Origin: Lunatibacter sp038209145
GTDB lineage: Bacteria; Bacteroidota; Bacteroidia; Cytophagales; Cyclobacteriaceae
Direction: 5' to 3'
DNA length: 15,157 nt
Assembly: GCA_038209145.1 (NCBI GenBank)
Contig: JBBQXZ010000107.1
Location: 1-15,157, forward strand
Positions 1 to 6,504 of the stretch are shown in pieces. The notes below the pieces were generated by a model. The model searched no databases. It was given only the letters and a program-made list of their open reading frames with translations, and was not told the origin of the DNA. The position numbers and the translations under genes are program-made. How positions within the stretch are numbered: position 1 is the stretch's first letter; each line of letters opens with the position of its first letter.

Positions 1-134
1 CCGTCTCCAACCAAGTAGCCGCTGTCAAAAACCGATATCTTGGCTTCCTCCCTGGGAAGCAACTCGCCATTGATACATATTTTAATAGCCGCATTTCGGG
101 AATCCGCCACTGCGTTATGTGTTCCTTTGACCAT
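1..134 (-). CDS. Class IV (fold-type IV PLP) aminotransferase, N-terminal fragment
   Basis: The gene runs off the left edge of the window, so only about 44 residues are visible. The visible protein contains NGELLPREEAKISVFDSGYL followed by VGDG. This is the N-terminal signature of class IV aminotransferases (branched-chain aminotransferase, D-amino-acid aminotransferase or aminodeoxychorismate lyase), in which a short ligand-binding strand precedes a D-x-G-x-x-x-G-D-G motif. The PLP lysine lies outside the window, so the substrate cannot be decided. The ATG at 134 is well supported because an in-frame TAA lies two codons upstream (138-140). It lies 51 bp downstream of the kelch gene on the same strand and could be co-transcribed with it. 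Confidence 0.8.
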   Translation of the reverse strand, partial: MVKGTHNAVADSRNAAIKICINGELLPREEAKISVFDSGYLVGD

Positions 135-185
135 AAATTAAATTTCTCTCGAATTTCCTGCTGGTGTTAATTAGGGACTATTATT

Positions 186-1148
186 TTACTTCAAAACTTC
201 TATACTCGTAAGTTCAGGATTTCCACCGCGATTCCCGCAGCCGGCAGCTACGTAAAATTTATCTGCAATTGGCACAACCTGCATGCCGTGACGTCCCCGC
301 ACTAGTGGGGCAATCTTTTTCCAACCTTTAGCAGGTTCAAAATATTCTACTTCCGCATGGGCCGCTACTTGGTTGATGCTTTCACCACCGACTACAATAA
401 ACCCCTTTTCGTACGCCACTGTAGAACTACCGGCACGCTGGGTAGGAAGATCATCGGAACTTTTGAGAGTTTCCCACTTTTTACTGTCAAAATCATACAC
501 ATCCACTTCGCTGTAGGTGAGTTCAAAGGTATGCCCCTCCTTTGCGAAGGATTTTCTGCCGCCAACCGCATACAGCTTGTCATCAACTACTACCGCCTGA
601 AAGTGGTCACGAACTCTGGGAAGACTTGGCAAGGCCTGCCATTCACCCGTCTTGGGGTCATATTCATCCAAATAATCCCGGTTATCTGCCCAATGTCCGT
701 CCTCAATGCCTCCGACAATGTAAAATTTATCATTATGTACGACCACACCCGCTGCACCCCTTCTTCTGTCTTTCGGGATTTCATGTCCTTGAGTCCACTT
801 GTCTTGAACTGGATCATATATGTAGACATAAGGCAAAGGAGTCTCATGCGGGTATCCGCCGGAAAAGGCACCGATGACATATATTTTACCCTGATAAGGA
901 ACTGCTTGAAAATGATGCATTTCCAAAGGTGCCATCGCTTTGGCCTCCCATGTATTGGTGATTGGGTCATATGCTTCCACTGGCTTCATCCCTCGACCTC
1001 CCATCAGGTAGAGTTTGTCATCTATGGCAGCGGCAGCACATTCGTGGCGTGCGGTACACTCAGTGGCAGGGGTAAGGGTAGACCAGGTTTGGGCGTGAAT
1101 GCTACCGAGTAGTAACAGTGCAGGAATAAGGATTAACAGCTTTTTCAT
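186..1148 (-). CDS. Secreted kelch-repeat beta-propeller protein
   Basis: The protein has 320 residues starting at the ATG at 1148; a TTG two codons upstream is a poorer start. Residues 1-20 (MKKLLILIPALLLLGSIHAQ) form a signal peptide, so the protein is exported. The rest is a run of about six kelch blades with the usual pattern of a hydrophobic strand, GG, a spaced aromatic and a tryptophan. Examples are YLMGGRG...YDPITNTWE, YVIGAFSGG...YDPVQDKWT, YIVGGIEDG...YDPKTGEWQ, YAVGGRK...YDFDSKKWE, IVVGGES...AKGWK and YVAAGCG near the C-terminus. A six- or seven-bladed propeller fits the length. Such proteins bind glycans or proteins, and some are enzymes. No galactose-oxidase copper ligands or additional domain are recognisable, so no activity is assigned. 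Confidence 0.88.
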   Translation of the reverse strand: MKKLLILIPALLLLGSIHAQTWSTLTPATECTARHECAAAAIDDKLYLMGGRGMKPVEAYDPITNTWEAKAMAPLEMHHFQAVPYQGKIYVIGAFSGGYPHETPLPYVYIYDPVQDKWTQGHEIPKDRRRGAAGVVVHNDKFYIVGGIEDGHWADNRDYLDEYDPKTGEWQALPSLPRVRDHFQAVVVDDKLYAVGGRKSFAKEGHTFELTYSEVDVYDFDSKKWETLKSSDDLPTQRAGSSTVAYEKGFIVVGGESINQVAAHAEVEYFEPAKGWKKIAPLVRGRHGMQVVPIADKFYVAAGCGNRGGNPELTSIEVLK

Positions 1149-1213
1149 GTACAAATAGGTTAGGTATATTCAACGTACAAGTTAGGAATTTCAGCTGGTA
1201 AACGTGACCTCAG

Positions 1214-1361
1214 TTGTTAAAATGTTGCGTTTAATACATACTAAAAACCGATTTTATTCGGTTACTTCTATTGAACCGCCTCATTGATATTTCCGTTATA
1301 TTTCGTTAAAATACAATTAACAAACTTATAAATTGTTAAATGGGAGGTTAACAACTGTTAA
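1214..1361. repeat. Cluster of TTGTTAA / TTAACAA elements in the divergent spacer
   Basis: The 280-bp spacer between the kelch gene and the broken carboxypeptidase-regulatory-like gene contains TTGTTAA at 1214-1220 and 1333-1339 and its complement TTAACAA at 1317-1323 and 1348-1354. A partial copy (TGTTAA) follows at 1356-1361. The three central copies alternate in orientation and are centred about 15-16 bp apart, so they form overlapping inverted repeats. This could be an operator for a dimeric regulator of either neighbour. The region is very AT-rich, so chance is a real alternative. Confidence 0.35.
1321..1354 (-). promoter_or_regulatory. Possible Bacteroidota-type promoter for the kelch gene
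   Basis: Read on the minus strand, TAAGTTTG (1328-1321) matches the -7 element TAnnTTTG. A GTTG at 1355-1352 stands 23 bp upstream as a weak -33 element. The predicted transcript would start near 1316 and leave a leader of roughly 170 bases before the kelch start. The -33 match is imperfect and the region is AT-rich, so this is tentative. It overlaps the TTGTTAA repeats described separately. Confidence 0.3.
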
Positions 1362-1428
1362 TTTCTATTTTTTCCAAAGACCAAGGTCTAAATTTAGTCA
1401 ATCTTTTCTAACAAAGCCCCTTTCGGTC

Positions 1429-2112
1429 ATGACGTTCAACTTCTGTTTAATTTGGCAATTTTTATTGGTTTTGCTCTTTATTTATAGGTCTTCACATGCT
1501 CAAGAGGAAACCTTTATTTTTAGTGGAAGATTGCTCGATGCCACCACGCTGCAGCCTATAACCTAGGCCCATCTATTGGGCCCCCAACAGCAAACCACCA
1601 GTGATTCGAAGGGTTATTTCGAGGTTCGTATAAAACCACACACCAAATTAACCATTTCCCATGTTGGTTATGAAAGCAAAGTCTTCGATGTAGGAACATC
1701 GAGTGGGTCTATACAACATATCACGCTGTTCCCAGTCACCGTGGAGCTGGATGCCGTCACGGTGGGGCCCTTGCCAAATGAAGCTGAGTTCAAACAGCTG
1801 ATTCTGCAAGCGGAAGTACCGGTAAGCCAGGAAGAAGCCAATCTGAAACAAAACATGGCCTATATACGCAGCATCCAGCATTTGGGATATTTTAATGACA
1901 TGAACAGCTATGACATGTTTTTGGGGAGAATAAAGGACGGAGGAACGGTCAGCTTCTTATCCAATAATCCCTCTCTGGGTATTCTGGCTATGATCCGTAG
2001 GCTTCGCCAAGACAAGACGGTACCGGGAAGAACTCCCCAGTCACAACCTACCCCCTCGCTCTATAAGGCCTACAGGCGCAAAGAAGGCCAATATCAATGG
2101 TTGTTTGAATAA
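1429..2112 (+). pseudogene. Secreted carboxypeptidase-D-regulatory-like protein, interrupted by an in-frame TAG
   Basis: Two open stretches lie in the same frame and are separated by one TAG at 1564-1566. The first (45 residues from ATG 1429) is a signal peptide (core FLLVLLFIYRSSHAQ) followed by FSGRLLDATTLQPIT. The second begins AHLLGPQQQ and continues with TTSDSKGYFEV, then LTISHVGYES, then VELDAVTVG. Together these make a standard CarboxypepD_reg-like beta-sandwich, as found at the N-terminus of Bacteroidota outer-surface proteins (residues about 20-115). A C-terminal part of about 110 residues of unknown role follows. In this family the residue before A-H is commonly an aromatic, so TAG probably replaces TAT or TAC. 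There is no frameshift and the rest of the frame is clean to the TAA at 2110-2112, so the lesion looks recent or the stop is read through. A longer start at 1333 (TTG) is less likely because it buries the signal peptide. Confidence 0.8.
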
Positions 2113-2134
2113 TTTAATTCCCATTTAAATTTGT
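2104..2134 (+). promoter_or_regulatory. Consensus-like Bacteroidota promoter upstream of the DoxX gene
   Basis: TTTG at 2104-2107 is followed after exactly 19 bp by TAAATTTG at 2127-2134. This matches the published Bacteroidota -33 TTTG / -7 TAnnTTTG arrangement in both boxes and in spacing. Transcription would start near 2139, giving a leader of about 105 bases before the ATG at 2245. The -33 box lies inside the last codons of the preceding broken gene, which suggests that the DoxX gene is transcribed separately. Confidence 0.6.
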
Positions 2135-2244
2135 CAGGCAAGAAAATACCATGGAAAAAAGGCACATAACCTAAACTATCGTTTGTTTATATCGTGTATG
2201 ATACAAGAAAGCGAAAAATAAAATTCCCAACCCAGCAGGCCACA

Positions 2245-2682
2245 ATGAAAACTTACGTGAAAACCTCTTTTTTGCAACATGCACTACGAATTCTTTTGGG
2301 TGCCTTTATGGTTCTGGCAGCAATTGGACACCTTACCTATCAGCGGGAGGAATTCCAGGCCCAGGTTCCAGCTTGGATTCCGCTTGGCAAAGACTTGGTT
2401 GTCATTCTTTCCGGGATTGTTGAGCTTGGATTGGGATTGAGCATGCTTTTCTGGAAAAACCAACGGGTTTCAGTTGGTATAGCGTTAGCGGCTTTTTTCG
2501 TCCTGATATTTCCAGGTAACGTGTCCCAATACACCAACAGCATCGATGCATTTGGATTAGATACCGATCGGGCCCGGCTAATCCGGCTTTTCTTTCAGCC
2601 TGTTTTGGTGCTTTGGGCATTATGGTCCACCGGTGCGCTAAAGGCAATCAAATCCAATTCAAATACTGCAAATTTACCCTGA
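2245..2682 (+). CDS. DoxX-family inner-membrane protein
   Basis: The protein has 145 residues from the ATG at 2245. An upstream GTG (2194) would add a charged, unconserved leader and is not preferred. Four hydrophobic helices are visible at about residues 12-30, 50-70, 74-92 and 112-131. Segments typical of the Bacteroidota DoxX-like subfamily are GHLTY followed by EEFQAQVPAWIPLGKDLVV (residues 28-53), then FPGNVSQY (89-96) and DAFGLDTDRARLIRLFFQPV (101-120). The family is named for a subunit of thiosulfate:quinone oxidoreductase, but members of this subgroup have mostly unproven roles, often proposed in redox or envelope stress. The gene directly precedes a remnant resembling glutathione peroxidase, which hints at a former oxidative-stress pairing. 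The substrate is unknown. Confidence 0.85.
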   Translation: MKTYVKTSFLQHALRILLGAFMVLAAIGHLTYQREEFQAQVPAWIPLGKDLVVILSGIVELGLGLSMLFWKNQRVSVGIALAAFFVLIFPGNVSQYTNSIDAFGLDTDRARLIRLFFQPVLVLWALWSTGALKAIKSNSNTANLP

Positions 2683-2736
2683 TCTTTTTATGACCTGGAA
2701 GCGTTGGATATCCGGGGAAATACCGTGAAGATGAGC
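2683..2736 (+). pseudogene. Remnant of a glutathione-peroxidase-like N-terminus
   Basis: Immediately after the DoxX stop and in the same frame, 17 codons read SFYDLEALDIRGNTVKMSA and then hit TAG (2734-2736). The pattern F-Y-D-x-x-A-x-D-I-x-G-N-x-V-x-M-S is what glutathione peroxidases (BtuE/GPx family) show at their extreme N-terminus, just before the YKGK strand and the catalytic U/C-containing loop. No ATG precedes it in frame and nothing GPx-like follows, so only a fragment survives. The match is short and made by eye, hence the modest confidence. It could be a chance reading of spacer DNA. Confidence 0.45.
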
Positions 2737-3039
2737 GCCTAGATTGAAGTTGAGAACATGAAATTCATCTGAGACTTTAACGTCCTTTAATTCACTTTTG
2801 TAGACCTTCAGTTAAATGCTTTCCTCAGGTTCTGTTTATTAAGCGTTTGGCAGAACAGTGGATTTTAAAATTTTTACTTTTAACAAAAAAAAAAAATGCC
2901 TGTGACTTTTAACTTTCTTTTCCTACTAATTTGTAGATCCGATTGGATATTTAATTCAGACGCACAAAGCGTGTAGAACCCATAGAAAACCATTTTCTCA
3001 AGTTCCCACAGTGAATTCACCGACCGGATTGGAGCAGAT
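2737..3039. other. AT-rich spacer without a recognisable gene
   Basis: No open frame with recognisable protein content is seen on either strand. The stretch holds a run of 12 A residues (2885-2896) and a perfect 10-bp palindrome GTGAATTCAC (3011-3020) just upstream of the sigma-factor start. No full TTTG / TAnnTTTG promoter is evident. The only near matches to a -7 box are TAACTTTC (about 2912) and CACTTTTG (about 2795). The gap may be the scar of the gene whose start survives at 2683-2736. Confidence 0.5.
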
Positions 3040-3558
3040 ATGGACATAAAAACACGTAATAGGCATTTTCAGAACTTGATGCAGCACCATCAGGGCATCC
3101 TTTACCGGGTGGCTTTAGCCTATTGCTCCGATGATGAAGATCGGAAGGACCTGATGCAAGAGATGAAACTTCAAGTATGGGAGGCACTTCCACGATACAA
3201 GGAACAAGCCCAGATCAGTACTTGGCTATACCGGGTAGCGCTCAATACGGCCTTAAATTTTTATCGGGAAAATAAAACCAAAGCGAAAAAAAAACAGCTA
3301 TTTCAAGAAGATTCTCTTCGAGTGCCTTTTGATGATTCTCCTAATAGGGAGGCCATGCTACAACAACTGGAGCAGTTTATTCAAGAATTGGACCCGCTCG
3401 ACAAAGCACTAATGGTCCTCTATCTGGAAGACAAATCGCAAAAAGAAATAGCGGACATTTTGGGGTTATCCATTTCGAATATCTCCACCAAAGTCAACCG
3501 AATTAAATCACGCATGAAAAAACGTTTCACACAATTTAATCCCGACCCCCATGAATGA
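3040..3558 (+). CDS. ECF-type RNA polymerase sigma factor
   Basis: The protein has 172 residues, the normal length for an extracytoplasmic-function sigma-70 factor. Region 2 (about residues 12-80) includes DLMQEMKLQVWEALPRYK, the core-RNAP- and -10-binding helix, and STWLYRVALNTALNFYRE. Region 4 (about 105-162) ends with the helix-turn-helix KEIADILGLSISNISTKVNR and the basic tail IKSRMKKRF, which contacts the -35 element. The ATG at 3040 has a good ribosome binding site, GGAG, at 3031-3034, which is unusual in this window. It overlaps the next gene by 8 bp, so the two are almost certainly co-transcribed and translationally coupled. The usual inference is that the neighbour controls its activity. 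The regulon is unknown. Confidence 0.93.
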   Translation: MDIKTRNRHFQNLMQHHQGILYRVALAYCSDDEDRKDLMQEMKLQVWEALPRYKEQAQISTWLYRVALNTALNFYRENKTKAKKKQLFQEDSLRVPFDDSPNREAMLQQLEQFIQELDPLDKALMVLYLEDKSQKEIADILGLSISNISTKVNRIKSRMKKRFTQFNPDPHE

Positions 3559-4219
3559 TCAGGACTTGAAATCCCTTTGGCAAAGCACCCAAGTTAAGAT
3601 GGACCAACACGGACAGATTGCAAAAGAAAACCAGTTGGCGATCCGTCAGCTACAAATATCTCATTTTCTTCATACGATGAAGCCACTCAAAATATTCACA
3701 CTTTTGTTGGGCATTCTCTGGGTAGGAATTGGGGGAAAGGTGGTGTTGAATATTTTTATTCATGCTTTCGATCAGGCAAACCTATTTTTTTTGTTTTCCG
3801 CTTTAATTCAGATAGCACTTACTGCAATAGCCATCTCAGTGTATATCTATCAGTTGATACTCATCTACCGGATTGACATTAGTGAACCCGTATTGGCTAC
3901 GCAAAAGAAAGTTGCCCGGCTAAGGAGTTCTACCTTATGGGTTACCAAGATATTATTCCTGCAGCTGCCGGTATGGACTACCTTTTATTGGAATGAAAGT
4001 ATGTTTGATACCAGTAACTTGTTTCTCTGGTGTATCCAAGGAATGATTACAACGATCTTTACCGTTGCAGCAGTTTGGCTTTTTATAAACATTCGCTTTG
4101 TAAATCGGGATAAATTCTGGTTCCGCTGGATATTTAATGGGAATGAATGGGATCCCATTCTCCGCGCTATGGAATTACTCCATCAAATCAACCAATATGA
4201 GGAATCAACTGAAGCTTAA
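3551..4219 (+). CDS. Four-helix membrane protein, candidate anti-sigma partner
   Basis: The protein has 222 residues and starts inside the sigma-factor gene (8-bp overlap). An amphipathic cytosolic N-terminus (residues 1-42, beginning MNDQDLKSLWQST) precedes four hydrophobic segments at about 45-70, 78-105, 128-146 and 156-182. The tail is charged (residues 183-222). The D-L-K-x-L-W-Q start resembles the short N-terminal segment of several Bacteroidota membrane proteins encoded next to ECF sigma factors. I recognise no zinc-binding anti-sigma (ZAS) H-x3-C-x2-C motif and no FecR domain, so it is not a classical anti-sigma factor. A role in holding the sigma factor at the membrane is inferred from coupling alone. 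Its 3' end overlaps the convergent thrC by 15 bp. Confidence 0.75.
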   Translation: MNDQDLKSLWQSTQVKMDQHGQIAKENQLAIRQLQISHFLHTMKPLKIFTLLLGILWVGIGGKVVLNIFIHAFDQANLFFLFSALIQIALTAIAISVYIYQLILIYRIDISEPVLATQKKVARLRSSTLWVTKILFLQLPVWTTFYWNESMFDTSNLFLWCIQGMITTIFTVAAVWLFINIRFVNRDKFWFRWIFNGNEWDPILRAMELLHQINQYEESTEA

Positions 4220-5503
4220 CAAAAACTGCTTAAACGCTGCGTAGTCATTGGCCAATGTGGAGACTTTCTTCTCTCCTTTCATAAAGGCCTCCAACCGCTC
4301 CGGAAGGACGATGGTCTCCCCCAGTGTTTCTTCTACTACCTTTCTGAATTTACCCGGATGTGCTGTTTCCAGAAAAACCCCTACATATTCATCCGGATTT
4401 GTGTTCATAAAGTCCTTCAACCCCAGGTAGGCCACAGCACCGTGTGGATCCATGATATATCCTGTCGCCTCTTTTACCGCAATCAAGGACTTACGCGTAG
4501 GTTCATCCGCAAAAAAATACCCCTTGACGTTTTTCTTGAGCAGGGCTTCATCGCCTCCATAAAGGGCTAAAAGCCGATAAAAATTACTCGGATTACCTAC
4601 ATCCATGCTATTACTGATCGTCTGAATGGAAGGCTTGGCCATAAAAGGCATTCCTTCTAAAAAATCAGGGACTACTTTGTTGCTATTGGTGGCTGCCACA
4701 AACATATCTATGGGAAGTCCCATTCGCTTTGCCAAAATCCCTGCGGCAAGATTTCCAAAATTTCCACTCGGTACAGCAAAAACTACTTTTTTATCCAGCT
4801 TTGGCAATCGGGATACCGCATAAAAATAATACAGGCACTGCGGGATCCACCTGGCAATGTTGATGGAATTGGCTGAGGTCAATAGCATCTGATCCTGTAA
4901 ATCAACATCCAAAAATGCTTCCTTGACCATTCGCTGACAATCGTCAAACACGCCGTCCACCTCCAAGGCCGTTATGTTGCCTCCCAAGGTCGTAAACTGT
5001 TTTTCCTGAAGTTCGCTTACTTTTCCAGAAGGATATAAGATTACCACATCAACGCCATCTATGCCATAAAACCCATTGGCAACGGCACTTCCCGTGTCTC
5101 CTGAAGTAGCCACAAGTACCTTTACTTTTTTCCCTTCCAGCAACAGGCTCATCAACTTGGAGCAAAATCGCGCACCAAAGTCCTTAAAGGCCAAGGTCGG
5201 TCCATGAAACAGTTCCAAGCTATACACATCCTTCTCCAGCTGAACCAAGGGGGCATCAAACTGCAGGGTGTGTGACACCAAATCTTGAATCTCAGCCTCT
5301 GACAAGTCTTCAGAGAAAATCGATTTAATCACCTCAAAACCGATTTCAAGAAAGGACATTTCTGGCATCCGCTTGAAAAATGAAGCCGAAAGTTGGGGAA
5401 TGGTTACAGGCATATACAGCCCCTGATCAGGAGCGAGTCCTTTGATGACAGCCTCCTGAAGAGAAACACTATATGACGGGCTATTGGTACTATAAAATTT
5501 CAT
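4205..5503 (-). CDS. thrC: Threonine synthase
   Basis: The enzyme (432 residues, usual length for the bacterial ThrC class) converts O-phosphohomoserine to threonine in the cytoplasm using PLP. The PLP lysine is K107 within HGPTLAFKDFGARF. The phosphate-binding SGDTGSA loop is at 134-140, and PSGNFGNLAAG further on is typical of the family. The N-terminus, FYSTN followed by the Q-G-L-Y-M-P segment (residues 27-32), confirms the ATG at 5503. It is the last gene of a thrA-thrB-thrC operon, 54 bp after thrB. The end is unusual: its TGA lies inside the 3' end of the convergent membrane-protein gene, so there is no room for an intergenic terminator. Confidence 0.97.
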   Translation of the reverse strand: MKFYSTNSPSYSVSLQEAVIKGLAPDQGLYMPVTIPQLSASFFKRMPEMSFLEIGFEVIKSIFSEDLSEAEIQDLVSHTLQFDAPLVQLEKDVYSLELFHGPTLAFKDFGARFCSKLMSLLLEGKKVKVLVATSGDTGSAVANGFYGIDGVDVVILYPSGKVSELQEKQFTTLGGNITALEVDGVFDDCQRMVKEAFLDVDLQDQMLLTSANSINIARWIPQCLYYFYAVSRLPKLDKKVVFAVPSGNFGNLAAGILAKRMGLPIDMFVAATNSNKVVPDFLEGMPFMAKPSIQTISNSMDVGNPSNFYRLLALYGGDEALLKKNVKGYFFADEPTRKSLIAVKEATGYIMDPHGAVAYLGLKDFMNTNPDEYVGVFLETAHPGKFRKVVEETLGETIVLPERLEAFMKGEKKVSTLANDYAAFKQFLLSFS

Positions 5504-5557
5504 GGTTGGTACAATGGTGTGACGTATTCCCGAATATATATTGGCTGGAAAGCGGGA

Positions 5558-6502
5558 TTATTTTTTTTCTTCGATGACGTATGCTCCCCGGGTATTGATT
5601 GCTGACACGTATAAGTCTATATCAAGTCCTATCTTCTCAAATACTAATTGACTGATTCGGCTTACTGCCCAGGCGATCTCTTCCGTAGGTGAAAGAATAA
5701 AGATGGTGGGTCCGGAGCCGGAAATACCACATCCCAACGCCCCGGCCATCTTGATGGCTTCCTTCACTTCATCGTATCCCGGTATCAGGATCGATCGGGA
5801 GGGTTCAGCAATCACGTCGTTAAGAGAGCGGCTGATAAGGGCCATATCCTCTTGGTACAGCCCTGCTACCAATCCGGCTATGTTTCCAGACTGGGTGGTG
5901 GCGTCCTTGAGCGAAACATGCTGCTTCAAGACACTTCTGGAATCAGCCGTATTCAGGACTAGATGGGGATGAACCAAGGTACAATAAAGTCCCCGGGGTA
6001 CATTGAGCGGGATGACATCGAGCGGATGGTACTCCCTGATCAGCACAAATCCACCCAAAAGAGCCGGCGATACATTGTCAGCGTGACCTGCACCACATGC
6101 AACCCGCTCTGATTCTATGGCAAAAGGTAATAAGGCTGCCTTTTCAAATGGATTACCCAAAAGTCGGTTGGTGGCAACCAGGGCAGCAACGGCACTTGCC
6201 GCACTGGATCCCATGCCACTGCCCAGAGGAAGTCCTTTATACAATTCGATATCCACGCCTCCTTTATAATTCATGGCTTTAAGCATGGCACTTACGGCAA
6301 CACCACAGGTGTTTTTATTTACCTCGTAAGGCAGCTTTCCCTGATCTCCCTCGATCAAGGTGACTTTGATCTCATTGGTATCATTAAGGCTTACGGATAC
6401 TTTGTCCCCCAACCCATCCACGGCAAAGCCCAGAATATCAAATCCACAGGACACATTGGCCACGGTGGCGGGTGCGAAGGCGGTAACTTTTTTCATTTCC
6501 AT
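5558..6502 (-). CDS. thrB: Homoserine kinase (GHMP family)
   Basis: The enzyme (314 residues) phosphorylates homoserine to O-phosphohomoserine with ATP. The N-terminal APATVANVSCGFDILGFAVD is the GHMP substrate-site motif. The ATP-binding glycine/serine-rich motif is LPLGSGMGSSAASA (residues 91-104). The third GHMP motif is GCGISGSGPTIFIL (257-270). All three are intact. Two start codons are possible, at 6502 and 6496. The first lies two bases after the thrA stop, implying translational coupling of the two enzymes. thrC follows 54 bp downstream. Confidence 0.97.
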   Translation of the reverse strand: MEMKKVTAFAPATVANVSCGFDILGFAVDGLGDKVSVSLNDTNEIKVTLIEGDQGKLPYEVNKNTCGVAVSAMLKAMNYKGGVDIELYKGLPLGSGMGSSAASAVAALVATNRLLGNPFEKAALLPFAIESERVACGAGHADNVSPALLGGFVLIREYHPLDVIPLNVPRGLYCTLVHPHLVLNTADSRSVLKQHVSLKDATTQSGNIAGLVAGLYQEDMALISRSLNDVIAEPSRSILIPGYDEVKEAIKMAGALGCGISGSGPTIFILSPTEEIAWAVSRISQLVFEKIGLDIDLYVSAINTRGAYVIEEKK

Positions 6503-6504
6503 GA

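Noticed and set aside
357..1112. 251-codon plus-strand open frame opposite the kelch gene
   Set aside because: It is antisense to a well-supported secreted kelch protein, shows no domain or signal, and has the irregular composition expected of a shadow frame.
1246..1263. Hairpin AACCGA-ttttat-TCGGTT as a terminator
   Set aside because: It lies between divergent genes, with no gene ending nearby. The stem is only 6 bp and no clear T-tract follows on either strand.
2885..2896. Run of 12 A residues as a phase-variation tract
   Set aside because: It is in non-coding spacer about 140 bp from the next gene and not within a promoter spacer that I can identify.
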